Assembly (NCBI GenBank): GCA_024711295.1
Contig: JANJTB010000006.1
Location: 124,001-188,000 of the forward strand
Length of the DNA stretch: 64,000 nucleotides
Direction of reading: 5' to 3'
Source of the DNA: a bacterium
GTDB lineage: Bacteria > Bacteroidota > Ignavibacteria > Kapaibacteriales > UBA2268
The notes below the pieces were generated by a model that saw nothing but the letters and a program-made list of their open reading frames with translations, was not told where the DNA came from and searched no databases. Position numbers and translations under genes: made by a program. Positions 35,392-44,058 of the stretch are shown here, in pieces; positions within the stretch are counted from its first letter, which is position 1, and every line of letters starts with the position of its first letter.

Positions 35392-35985
35392 TTATTTTCT
35401 CCTAAGCAAAAATCTAAAATATTTATCACTGATGAATGGATTTGTTTGCTCGGGAAATACCCCACCACTGACAAATTTAACATCTTCAATCGTATAAAAT
35501 GCATTGGGATTAAATTCCTTAATCTTTCTAATTAAAGATTCACTATTGCTTCTTTTCAGGACAATGAAAATGACTTTGACCATCCCATTTTGCCCTTCAG
35601 CATCAATCACTGTTGCAGGCTGATTTGCCTCTCGCAAATGCTGTACAAGTGCAGATGCTTCTCTGTAGGTAATTACCCTGATTATTACATAGCCCAGCGA
35701 CAATTTGCTTTCTAAAACAATCCCTACGTAAGTACCTGTTGCAAAACCCATTGAGTAAGCTATATAATAATAAAAATTGTTTAGATTTAGCATTATCTGA
35801 CTTACAGCAATAATCCATACAAAAGACTCAATAAATCCCAAAATAGGTGCAATTTTCTTAAGTCCTTTAGCAATTAAAATAATTCTGATAGTTCCAATTC
35901 CAACATCAAGTATTCTTGCAGAGAATATCAATAAAGGAATAATAAACCAAACTGTAAGTGTTGTCCCGAATATTTCTGTAAGCAT
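35392..35985 (-). CDS. UPF0316/DUF2179 membrane protein
   Basis: A 197-residue membrane protein of the UPF0316 family: three helices in the first 110 residues (including RILDVGIGTIRIILIAKGL and AYSMGFATGTYVGIVLESKL) and a C-terminal soluble DUF2179 domain (VIVLK-like region KVIFIVLKRSNSESLIRKIK). Function of the family is unknown; DUF2179 domains occur in proteins suspected of nucleotide sensing. It abuts rimM with no gap, which suggests one transcript. Confidence 0.85.
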   Translation of the reverse strand: MLTEIFGTTLTVWFIIPLLIFSARILDVGIGTIRIILIAKGLKKIAPILGFIESFVWIIAVSQIMLNLNNFYYYIAYSMGFATGTYVGIVLESKLSLGYVIIRVITYREASALVQHLREANQPATVIDAEGQNGMVKVIFIVLKRSNSESLIRKIKEFNPNAFYTIEDVKFVSGGVFPEQTNPFISDKYFRFLLRRK

Positions 35986-36120
35986 TAAAAAATTATTTTT
36001 TATTTTTGTAACAAAACGAATTGTAAACTTAATTAAAAATGCTTATTTTTCAAATTCGTTTATAGACAAATTTCAAAATTATTATTTAAATTTGCAATAA
36101 AGTATAAAATAGAGTAAATT

Positions 36121-37452
36121 ATGAGCGGAAATTACCCGAAACTTTTGTTACCAGATATACCTAATTTACATAAATTAGATGTTTATGTTGCTAATGGTGG
36201 TTATGAGCAGTTTAGAAAAGCTGTAAAAATGACTTCTGATGAAGTAATTAACGAAGTAAAAGCATCAAAACTCCGAGGTAGAGGTGGAGCTTGTTTCCCT
36301 ACAGGGCTTAAATGGAGTTTTATGCCAAAGGGTAATGATAAACCGAAATATTTGGCAATAAACGGAGATGAATCCGAACCTGGTTCTTTCAAAGATAGGC
36401 AAATATTTGAATATAATCCACATCAGTTGATAGAAGGAATTCTGATTGCCGGTTATGCTATGGGCATTAAATCTGCATATATTTACATACGCGGAGAGTA
36501 CCACAAATGGGTAAACCTGATGCAAGAAGCTGTCAATGAGGCATACTCAGCTGGATATGTAGGCGAAAAGATGAAAGAGAAATTTGGATGTAACTATTCT
36601 GTTGATATATACGTTCACAAGGGTGCTGGTGCTTATATTTGTGGTGAAGAAACTTCTCTGATGAATTCATTGGAAGGGGACAGAGGATACCCAAGATTTA
36701 AACCACCTTTTCCGGCTCAGGTAGGTCTCTGGAAAATGCCTACAACAATTAACAATGTTGAGACAATTGCAACAGTGCCTGCAATTTTTAGAATTGGACC
36801 TTCAGAATTTGCTAAAATCGGTGCAGCAGGGCATCCGGGAACTTTACTTTTTGGTGTTAGTGGGCACGTTAATAAGCCTGGTGTTTATGAACTTCCGACA
36901 GGATTTCCACTAAAAGATTTAATTTATGATATTTGTGGTGGTGTTCCAGGTAATAAAAATATTAAGGCTATTATTCCAGGCGGATCATCCATGCCACCAC
37001 TTCGTGGTGACGAGATTGAAGGAGTATTGATGGATGAAGAATTCCTCAAAACAATAGGGACTCACATTGGTACTGGTGGTGTAATGGTGATGGATGAAGA
37101 CACTGATATTGTCGCTGTTACCAGAAGAATTGCTCATTTTTATCATCATGAGTCATGTGGACAGTGTACTCCATGTCGTGAGGGCTGCGGTTGGATGGAA
37201 AAAATTCTCAAAAGGATTGAAAAAGGTGATGGAACAAGACAAGATTTAGATTTATTATTGTCAGTTTGTGACAACATCGAAGGAAATACCATTTGTGCAC
37301 TTGGAGATGCAGCTGCTTGGCCTGTTAGGGGATTTGTCAAAAAATTCCGGGATGAATTTGAGTCCAGAGTACAAGATAACAGAACTTTTCAAGCTTTGAA
37401 TGTTGTACATGGCAAAAGAGATACAGCGGACTCACTTGTTTTTGCTAATTAA
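36121..37452 (+). CDS. nuoF: NADH-quinone oxidoreductase subunit F (NuoF)
   Basis: The NADH- and FMN-binding subunit of complex I, 443 residues. LRGRGGACFPTGLKWSFMP and NGDESEPGSFKDR form the FMN/NADH site, GAGAYICGEETSLMNSLEG follows, and ESCGQCTPCREGC with a later cysteine binds the N3 4Fe-4S cluster. All sites are intact. No other nuo gene is near. A TAAATTTG -7-like box (36087-36094) lies 26 bases upstream without a clear -33, and a terminator follows, so it appears monocistronic. Confidence 0.94.
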   Translation: MSGNYPKLLLPDIPNLHKLDVYVANGGYEQFRKAVKMTSDEVINEVKASKLRGRGGACFPTGLKWSFMPKGNDKPKYLAINGDESEPGSFKDRQIFEYNPHQLIEGILIAGYAMGIKSAYIYIRGEYHKWVNLMQEAVNEAYSAGYVGEKMKEKFGCNYSVDIYVHKGAGAYICGEETSLMNSLEGDRGYPRFKPPFPAQVGLWKMPTTINNVETIATVPAIFRIGPSEFAKIGAAGHPGTLLFGVSGHVNKPGVYELPTGFPLKDLIYDICGGVPGNKNIKAIIPGGSSMPPLRGDEIEGVLMDEEFLKTIGTHIGTGGVMVMDEDTDIVAVTRRIAHFYHHESCGQCTPCREGCGWMEKILKRIEKGDGTRQDLDLLLSVCDNIEGNTICALGDAAAWPVRGFVKKFRDEFESRVQDNRTFQALNVVHGKRDTADSLVFAN

Positions 37453-37470
37453 TTTTTAGGAATTAAAATA

Positions 37471-37507
37471 GGAGATTTTAGGATTAAGTTCCTTATCTCC
37501 TTTTTTT
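37471..37507 (+). terminator. Terminator after nuoF
   Basis: GGAGAT...AGGA (37471-37482) pairs with TCCT..ATCTCC (37490-37500) with small internal bulges, followed by seven T residues. Twenty bases past the nuoF stop. Confidence 0.75.
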
Positions 37508-37519
37508 ATTTTAAATAAT

Positions 37520-38017
37520 ATGCCAAACAAAAAGAAGATTATTGCTTTAACAAAATTCCTGACAATTTATATTGGCATAATTATATTATATTATGTTTTT
37601 ATTAGTTTCGATAATAATCCTATACTTGAAATCTACATTAATATAACATCAAAGATAAGTGCTCTTATATTGAGCATATTTGATTCTTCCATTATTGCGG
37701 ATAAGCAACTAATATCCGGTAGTAAATTTTCTGTAATTTTATCATTTGGTTGCGAAGGGTCCGAGCCGTTAGCAATTTTCTTTGCAGGTGTGATGTCATA
37801 CCCTTCAGTTATTAAGTATAAGCTCCAAGGTTTAGTGATTGGCCTTCCTGCATTATATTTACTTAATATTATAAGGATTATACTACTTTACTTTATTGGT
37901 GTTAATTTTAATACACTGTTTGATTTTGCTCATACAACTTTATTTCCAATCATTTTTATATTAATCGCCCTTGCTTTTTGGATGCTATGGATAAACAGAA
38001 GCAATATAAAATTTTAA
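37520..38017 (+). CDS. Exosortase/archaeosortase family protein
   Basis: A 165-residue polytopic membrane protein with the catalytic triad pattern of exosortases: Cys78 in FGCEGSEPLAIFFAG, Arg119 in LLNIIRIILLYF and His138 in FDFAHTTLF. These transpeptidases cleave C-terminal sorting signals of exported proteins and attach them to an envelope carrier. The short length and motif spacing fit the Bacteroidota branch (XrtF-like) better than PEP-CTERM XrtA. No protein with a recognisable sorting tail was found in the window, so the target is unknown. It overlaps the next gene. Confidence 0.8.
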   Translation: MPNKKKIIALTKFLTIYIGIIILYYVFISFDNNPILEIYINITSKISALILSIFDSSIIADKQLISGSKFSVILSFGCEGSEPLAIFFAGVMSYPSVIKYKLQGLVIGLPALYLLNIIRIILLYFIGVNFNTLFDFAHTTLFPIIFILIALAFWMLWINRSNIKF

Positions 38018-38646
38018 ATACAATCAAATCACTTCGTGAGTCAAAGCCCATCATAAGCTTTTTAATAAGTTTTATCATTATTTTTTCTATTATGCATATA
38101 GTTTTAAGTTTATTCTCCAAACCTATTTCAGTAATGCACTATTCTTTTGCGGAAAGTAAAGTTGATGAGTATGTAAACAATCTTATGAATAGTGGTAAGC
38201 AAGCATCTTTTGATTATAATCCCGATACTGAAATATTGTCTTTGGTGACCAATTTCTATACTAAACTTGATGAAAATGGGAACGTGATTCAAAAATCAAT
38301 AACAGTCAATATGTATCAGGAATCCTATATTCCTTTCGTTTTTTTGTTTTCACTTCTAATAATTGATTACAAGAACTTAAAATCATTCTCATTATCAACT
38401 ATTGCTGGAATGACTATTCTAAATTTCTATATTATAATTAAGATAGCGTGTATATTCTTTGATAATTACAGCTATCCTGAATTTGCTATTTATGGATTTG
38501 ACAGCATTATTGGTGTTATTGTCTTTTATTTCAATAAATTGCTTAAATCTACCGGTAACAGCTTAAATTATATAGTAGTAGCGGTTATTTGGGTTGCTGT
38601 AAGCAAAACTGCAAAAGAACTACTCATATCAAAAATTAAAATCTGA
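37987..38646 (+). CDS. Exosortase-associated membrane protein, unknown function
   Basis: A 219-residue membrane protein starting at ATG 37987, inside the last codons of the exosortase gene. One helix at about residues 22-45, an external domain of about 70 residues (including YSFAESKVDEYVNNLMNSGK), then four helices. This layout (single helix, soluble domain, helical bundle) resembles exosortase-coupled partner proteins in Bacteroidota. The 31-base overlap with the exosortase indicates tight co-expression. No catalytic motif is visible. Confidence 0.6.
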   Translation: MDKQKQYKILNTIKSLRESKPIISFLISFIIIFSIMHIVLSLFSKPISVMHYSFAESKVDEYVNNLMNSGKQASFDYNPDTEILSLVTNFYTKLDENGNVIQKSITVNMYQESYIPFVFLFSLLIIDYKNLKSFSLSTIAGMTILNFYIIIKIACIFFDNYSYPEFAIYGFDSIIGVIVFYFNKLLKSTGNSLNYIVVAVIWVAVSKTAKELLISKIKI

Positions 38647-38650
38647 TTTA

Positions 38651-40246
38651 CTACTTAATTATCTTCAAAGGTACAACAAATTGATTAAAAGAAGAGTTCA
38701 CAGAAACAAAATAATTACCTTGTATCCCAATTTGTACATTGAAATTATATTGTCCAAATTCTAAATATCCTCGATGCAATACAGAAATACTTTTCCCTTC
38801 TAAATTATAAATATTGATTTCATAAACATCCGGTTTATCAATAAAGAGCTTTAAGTTGACGTTGCCAAATGAAGGATTAGGATATACATTCAAGTCAAAT
38901 TGATTAGTGTAATTTCGTGCAGAACTCATCCTGCTCTTAAGAATACCCAATGGTAAGTATTGTTGGCCAAATACTGATTTTGTGTCAGCTGGTAATGCTC
39001 CTAACCAAGTTTCCAGAAAGTCAGCATATATTCTTCTGAAATCATAATCATGGCGAATGTTACCATATTGGTCCAGGTCAAGTAAATCAGGTTTGCCGTC
39101 AACTCGGTAATAGCCACCCTCGATATTTTCGTCAGAACCTGCAAAAACGAACTGCATTGAGCCGGCGCCATGATCGGTTCCTCTACTACCATTATCATAA
39201 GCTCTTCGACCAAATTCAGATATAGTCATTCCGGCAACTCTTCTATGAAAACCCTGCTTCACTGCATCATCAAGAAATTCTGATACTGATGCTGCAAGTT
39301 GGCTTAGTAATGTAGCGTGTGCTCCTTTATAATCTGCCTGCATTTGCTGTGCATGTGAGTCAAAATTACTTAAATTAATATAGTAAATTTTTGTCTTCAG
39401 TCCACCTGCAATCAATTGTGAAATCAGTTTGAATTTTTGTGATAAACCATCAGAATATTGAACCTGAATCTTATCCTTACCTTTTTGATATGCCTCGTAA
39501 ACTGCCTTTGAATATAACTCACTTTGCTCAGCAATAACATGTATGAAGTTAAATTCCTTCTCATAATTATTTTTAACTGGTTTAGGAAATCTATCAACAC
39601 TGGGCGTTAATCCTGCACCTGACTTAGCAAAATTTTCGGGAGAATTAAGAGCAATTGCCAGGTGTCCTAAATTAGTTTTAAATAATAAAGGCAAACTTGC
39701 ACCCAAAGCTATTGCAAATGGATGTTCAGGAATTCCATCAGGGTAGTTTGGTAGCTTCGATGCAAGGTATCTTCCTATCCATCCTTCAAGGAGTTTTTCG
39801 TTAGGATCAGATGAATTAATTCCGCTATGCCATATATCTCTCGATCTGAAATGCGACTGATTTGGTGAATCATATCCAATTCCTTGAACAATTGCCATTT
39901 TGCCTTCATCAAGCAACCTAATAAATCCATTGTTATGTATATTCTCGACTAATGCAGAGTTAATCCATAGATCTGATGTTCCATATCTCGTTGCATTTTC
40001 CTGAGGGATATACAAAGAAGGTCTCAATTTGCGATATTCATCTTCCTGAGCGTAGGGAATTACTGTATTTATTCCATCATTACCACCAAAAAGTTCGATA
40101 ATAATCATGACATTATCATCAGACTCTTCCAAAAAATGTTCATTTGGAATTACTTTGGTTTGTTGGCTTGAGTTTAATAAACTTGGTGCCAGTGATAACC
40201 CAGCAATACCTGCTGCAGTAGTTTTTATAAAGCTTCTTCTTCTCAT
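38651..40246 (-). CDS. DUF1501 protein with Tat signal and type IX sorting domain
   Basis: A 531-residue exported protein. N-terminus MRRRSFIKTTAAGIAGLSLA is a twin-arginine signal. The DUF1501 core is recognisable (IELFGGNDGINTVIPYAQED, SNFDSHAQQMQADYKGAHAT, SEFGRRAYDNGSRGTDHGAG), related to alkaline phosphatase/sulfatase-fold proteins. The last 85 residues form a type IX secretion domain (LNVYPNPSFGNVNLKLF onward, ending VVPLKIIK). It follows a DUF1800 gene, its standard partner. Combining Tat export with a type IX tail is notable. Confidence 0.88.
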   Translation of the reverse strand: MRRRSFIKTTAAGIAGLSLAPSLLNSSQQTKVIPNEHFLEESDDNVMIIIELFGGNDGINTVIPYAQEDEYRKLRPSLYIPQENATRYGTSDLWINSALVENIHNNGFIRLLDEGKMAIVQGIGYDSPNQSHFRSRDIWHSGINSSDPNEKLLEGWIGRYLASKLPNYPDGIPEHPFAIALGASLPLLFKTNLGHLAIALNSPENFAKSGAGLTPSVDRFPKPVKNNYEKEFNFIHVIAEQSELYSKAVYEAYQKGKDKIQVQYSDGLSQKFKLISQLIAGGLKTKIYYINLSNFDSHAQQMQADYKGAHATLLSQLAASVSEFLDDAVKQGFHRRVAGMTISEFGRRAYDNGSRGTDHGAGSMQFVFAGSDENIEGGYYRVDGKPDLLDLDQYGNIRHDYDFRRIYADFLETWLGALPADTKSVFGQQYLPLGILKSRMSSARNYTNQFDLNVYPNPSFGNVNLKLFIDKPDVYEINIYNLEGKSISVLHRGYLEFGQYNFNVQIGIQGNYFVSVNSSFNQFVVPLKIIK

Positions 40247-40265
40247 TTACATTTCCCCATTTTTG

Positions 40266-41855
40266 CTAACAAAGACTAAAATCAGGCATTAAGAAAATTG
40301 ACTCGATTATTTTTTTTATTGCCATAAGTGCTTTAGGTGCACCTTGCTCAATTTCTGTTTGCCATTGGCTACCTGACAAAATTGTTTCAACCTCATTCAT
40401 ATGATATAAAACCCTTTCATTGTCTGCGCTTACGGGCATTAAAAGCGTGTATAACCATTGAATTGTAGATTCAATGCTGATGTAATCAGGATTTTCTTTT
40501 ACTATTTCCAATAGTTTTTGATTAGTAACCAAGTTCAATATTTCTTTTGCATAGATTATTCTTTGGGGGTAAGTAGTAGTACTTATCCAATTTCTATAAC
40601 CTATCCATGAGCCAACATTTGGTGGATTATACAATTCCATTTCTAGCTGATTGCAAGCTTCACGTGATTTCTTGTATGTGCCAATTTTGTATTCTGTTTC
40701 AAATAGTCTTTCTAAGCCAACGATAAATTCAGGAGGTGTCTTAATTTGTGAACCTACAACATTAGTATCGTAAAAATGTTGACTTGTAAAAAGAAGTTTA
40801 TATACACTTTTTAAGTCGAAATTTGATTTTTCAAACACTTCGGCTAATTCACTTACTACAGCTGAAGGTACATCCCCTGGTGAACTATATACAAAATATC
40901 TGTAAATTTTTTCGCAAATAAAAAGTGCAATTTGTTTTGGTCTTTGCTCAAATAATATATTTATCAGACCACCAACTTCCTGCTCCTTAACCTGAAACTC
41001 ACTATTATCGAATTCACTTCTTGCCTGAATTGTAACGCCCATAATTTGTTTGGCTTGTGTGTCATGGTTATTAGGTGAAAAGTAAGTTTTGAACGGACCA
41101 TTTGGTGCAGGTTGATATTTGTAAGCTGCTGTTCTCCAACCGGTCAGTGTTCTGGCACCTTCCCTTATGTCACCTTCCGAATATTGGCCAATACCCATTG
41201 TAAAGAGCTCTAATAATTCTCTCATATAATTTTCATTAGGAGCTTTTGCTGTGCTGAAATTTAAGCTTTGGTACAAAAGCATTGCACCGTCAAGAGTCAT
41301 TTCAAAAGCTAAATCTTTATAGTTACCCGTTCGGTATTTTCGTAATAACTCATTATTCTGATATATAAGTGGAGGGGGTATAAGTGATAATGTGTCATAA
41401 TTGAACTCAATGCACCATATTGTGGATAGAAAAAGTGTAAACTTCTCTTGAAAATAAGTTTCTTCTTTTCTCATCGAATCGAGCCACCAATCAACAAAAT
41501 TTCTATATCTGGAATTTAATCTACCTTCAATTTCAAATCTGATATCGAGAGGTAAGCCATCCAAAGGGTCTTCTTCCTGAATGTCAAGCCAATTAAGGGA
41601 GCTTTTTCCATTATTCAAAGGGTCATTACTTTTACCTAGTATTAAGTCAACAGCATCATCAACGCTCATACCGTTAATTTTCTTTAGCATAGCAATGTTG
41701 GAACCTAATGTAGTTCTTTTTAATAAATGAGCCGCTGTTTTATAATCCAGCGGCTTATCATATTTATCCAGTGATAGTGTTTTGAAATTATTATTGGAAT
41801 CTAATGAATTAGCTCTTTTGCTAAAATTCCCAGTTAAGAAATCTCTTCTTTCCAT
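40266..41855 (-). CDS. DUF1800 family protein
   Basis: A 529-residue DUF1800 protein: AAHLLKRTTLGSNIAMLKKI near the N-terminus, NYMRELLELFTMGIGQYSEG and EGARTLTGWRT in the centre, and PPNVGSWIGYRNWISTTTYP near the end are family signatures. No clear signal peptide, though it begins MERRDFLTGNF, and RR-containing starts are frequent in the family. The neighbouring DUF1501 gene starts 20 bases downstream. The pair is widespread and exported in many bacteria, with unknown biochemical role. Confidence 0.87.
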   Translation of the reverse strand: MERRDFLTGNFSKRANSLDSNNNFKTLSLDKYDKPLDYKTAAHLLKRTTLGSNIAMLKKINGMSVDDAVDLILGKSNDPLNNGKSSLNWLDIQEEDPLDGLPLDIRFEIEGRLNSRYRNFVDWWLDSMRKEETYFQEKFTLFLSTIWCIEFNYDTLSLIPPPLIYQNNELLRKYRTGNYKDLAFEMTLDGAMLLYQSLNFSTAKAPNENYMRELLELFTMGIGQYSEGDIREGARTLTGWRTAAYKYQPAPNGPFKTYFSPNNHDTQAKQIMGVTIQARSEFDNSEFQVKEQEVGGLINILFEQRPKQIALFICEKIYRYFVYSSPGDVPSAVVSELAEVFEKSNFDLKSVYKLLFTSQHFYDTNVVGSQIKTPPEFIVGLERLFETEYKIGTYKKSREACNQLEMELYNPPNVGSWIGYRNWISTTTYPQRIIYAKEILNLVTNQKLLEIVKENPDYISIESTIQWLYTLLMPVSADNERVLYHMNEVETILSGSQWQTEIEQGAPKALMAIKKIIESIFLMPDFSLC

Positions 41856-41876
41856 GAGAATCCCTTAAATTAAAAT

Positions 41877-42806
41877 TTATAAAATTGCACCTAATAACAA
41901 ACCAATAGAATATAGTAAACCAAACAACAAATTATGTTGTGCAGTCTTAACGTCGCCAATCATAATTTCTTCGGGAGTTGAATTCTCAGCTTTTGAAATA
42001 AATTTGAGATTATCAATGGCAGGTTTTATTGAAATAAAAACCAATAGAGTCCAGGGTGAAATGAATTGAAGTGTAACCATAATTACAACACTAACAAATG
42101 CTCCAATGATTAAGAAATAGTATTCGAATACTGATGACTTGATTCCCATTAAAGTTGCCATTGTATTAATATTGGCATCTTTGTCATGTTGAATATCTCT
42201 GATGTTGTTTGCGTTAAGGATAGCAACTGTAAGCAAACCAATAGGAATACTTATAAAAAATGTATTATAATCCAATTGGCCGGTTAAAGCTGTGAATGTG
42301 CCAAGCACCATCATCGGACCAAACATAAGGAATACAAATAAGTCACCTAAAGCATAATACTTGTAAGCAACATTAAATCCGGTATATAAAGCACCGCCCA
42401 ATAAACCAATTATACCTATGATAAATATTGGAAGACCATGATAGTATACTAATACCATACCCAGTGCGAATCCTATAGCAAACATCAAAAGACCACCTTT
42501 ATATACTGATTCCGGTTTAAGATGTCCCTCAACCAAAACACGGCTAGAGCCGTAAGTATCTATTTTATCTACTCCTTTTTTGTAATCGAAGTAGTCATTA
42601 AGCATATTTGTACCTGCATGAAACAAAACTCCTGCAAGTAAAATGAGGGGAGTAAGTTCCCAGTAAACTTTTCCTGTATATGAGCCAAGAGTCCACATTA
42701 TTCCAACTAACATTGGAACCACGGATGCCGGAAAAGAGAAAGTTCTAGCAGATTGAATCCACAAGCTTACAGAACTGCGATCTGATGTAGTAATTGAAGC
42801 TGACAT
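41877..42806 (-). CDS. menA: MenA-type 1,4-dihydroxy-2-naphthoate polyprenyltransferase
   Basis: A 309-residue UbiA-family membrane prenyltransferase that attaches an isoprenoid chain to the menaquinone ring. The first aspartate motif is NDYFDYKKGVD (70-80) and the second lies in NNIRDIQHDKDANINTMATL, both binding Mg-diphosphate. Around eight helices are visible. The NDYFDYKKG form is typical of MenA rather than UbiA or heme O synthase. No other men gene is nearby. It is probably transcribed with the DUF1800/DUF1501 genes. Confidence 0.88.
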   Translation of the reverse strand: MSASITTSDRSSVSLWIQSARTFSFPASVVPMLVGIMWTLGSYTGKVYWELTPLILLAGVLFHAGTNMLNDYFDYKKGVDKIDTYGSSRVLVEGHLKPESVYKGGLLMFAIGFALGMVLVYYHGLPIFIIGIIGLLGGALYTGFNVAYKYYALGDLFVFLMFGPMMVLGTFTALTGQLDYNTFFISIPIGLLTVAILNANNIRDIQHDKDANINTMATLMGIKSSVFEYYFLIIGAFVSVVIMVTLQFISPWTLLVFISIKPAIDNLKFISKAENSTPEEIMIGDVKTAQHNLLFGLLYSIGLLLGAIL

Positions 42807-43102
42807 ATAATTCCTTATTTAATCTAAACAAAAAAATATTTAAATGATAACAATATAGTATTTTTTTTATTGTAAAGAATTACTAATTTGATAATCATGA
42901 ATTTAATATTTTGGTATAAATCAATTTTAAATAACAAACTATAATGAAGGGATTGATTTTTTTGCTCAATAAAATCATTAGTTGTCAAGTGCATAAACTT
43001 AGTTATTTAAAAAAAAATGCTATTTGTAAAATGGCACTTGATTAAGGTATTAGAAAATTACTATTTTGCATACTAACATTTCTCAAAAAAGAAACAAATA
43101 TT
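42807..43102. other. AT-rich divergent intergenic region
   Basis: About 296 bases between menA (minus) and the anchored winged-helix gene (plus). No ORF of note. It contains a spaced inverted repeat TCAAGTGC (42985-42992) and GCACTTGA (43034-43041), 41 bases apart, which may be a protein-binding or hairpin site. Promoters for both flanking genes should lie here, but no full TTTG-N20-TAnnTTTG match was found. Confidence 0.4.
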
Positions 43103-43453
43103 ATGAATAAGCTTAATTATTTACTAAGCAGTAATTATTACGTAACAAATAATAATGAAATATATTTATACATGTTTTTTCTGATTTTTTGCACTAATTT
43201 TTTGCTATTATTTACTTATTTTTTTATACTCAAAATTAAGCATCGAACAATACAATCCTACCTTAATCAGGCTTTTTATGAGTTATTGGCTCTAAATTCA
43301 GGTAAAATCAGTGTAGTTGAATTTGCAGAAGTAACTGATATTTCAGTGGAATCTGCTGTAGATTTTATTTCTGAAAAAGCTTCTAAATATGAGGCTATTT
43401 CGGATATAGACTATGATGGTAATTTACGGTATTATTTCCATAAAATCCATTAA
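43103..43453 (+). CDS. Membrane-anchored winged-helix-like protein
   Basis: Unrecognised 116-residue protein. One hydrophobic helix at about residues 21-44, then a 65-residue soluble part reading like a winged helix: YELLALNSGKISVVEFAEVT, DISVESAVDFISEKASK, and a wing ending GNLRYYFHKIH. This pattern is common in short bacterial membrane proteins whose domain could bind DNA or another protein. It lies upstream of the MarR/cytochrome operon, separated by 121 bases, so it may be regulatory. Confidence 0.55.
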   Translation: MNKLNYLLSSNYYVTNNNEIYLYMFFLIFCTNFLLLFTYFFILKIKHRTIQSYLNQAFYELLALNSGKISVVEFAEVTDISVESAVDFISEKASKYEAISDIDYDGNLRYYFHKIH

Positions 43454-43521
43454 GTAATAATTCACCATTATTAAACTGTTGGAAAAATACTTTTCTTCAA
43501 TGATAAATTCTTTGATAATAT

Positions 43522-43552
43522 TTTGTTATTTAACAAAAAAATAATATTTTAG
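43522..43552 (+). promoter_or_regulatory. Promoter with overlapping palindromic operator before marR
   Basis: The palindrome TTTGTTA-TT-TAACAAA spans 43522-43537. Its first four bases are also the -33 box: TTTG (43522-43525), 19 bases, then TATTTTAG (43545-43552), near-consensus. A regulator bound to the palindrome would block the promoter. The marR ATG lies 22 bases past the -7 box. Confidence 0.55.
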
Positions 43553-43574
43553 AGTATAAAATAATTGGTGATTT

Positions 43575-44024
43575 ATGAAAAATAAATTGAATGAATACGA
43601 AATCTTAGCAGGGTTGATCTGCGAATTAACTCGTAACTGCAATCAAAAGGAAGATTTTTTTGCAGCAAGTTTTAATTTGACACCTGCTGAAGTACGATTG
43701 CTGATGCTATTTTCATTCGAAAACACATACAGTATTAAGCATCTTCGCGAAACTCTCAACCTTACTCCCGGGCGAATAACTCATATTGTGGAGTCACTAG
43801 AAAAGAAAAAGCTTGTAGAAAGGTTTCAAGATGCTGATGACAAAAGAAATGTGTTTGTAAGATTACTTCCAAAAGCTAATATATTTATCCAAAATTTAAA
43901 AGATAATTATAGTCTATTGCACCAAAATTTGCTAAAAAATGTTAATAAAGAAGATATTGAGAAAATCTTTGAATCTTTAAAAGTTCTGATTGATACATTT
44001 AAAAAATGGACACAAGAAAAATAG
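43575..44024 (+). CDS. MarR-family transcriptional regulator
   Basis: A 149-residue winged-helix repressor: LTPAEVRLLMLFSFENTYSI, recognition helix LTPGRITHIVESLEKKKLVE and the wing motif DADDKRNVFVRLLPKA (DxxDxR form). MarR proteins bind short palindromes as dimers and respond to small molecules or oxidation. Two cysteines near the N-terminus (Cys15 and Cys22) could sense redox state or sulfur species; this is conjecture. A palindrome overlaps its promoter, and the octaheme cytochrome operon starts 34 bases downstream. Confidence 0.9.
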   Translation: MKNKLNEYEILAGLICELTRNCNQKEDFFAASFNLTPAEVRLLMLFSFENTYSIKHLRETLNLTPGRITHIVESLEKKKLVERFQDADDKRNVFVRLLPKANIFIQNLKDNYSLLHQNLLKNVNKEDIEKIFESLKVLIDTFKKWTQEK

Positions 44025-44058
44025 TTTATATTATAAAACAATTTAAGTATTTATGTAA

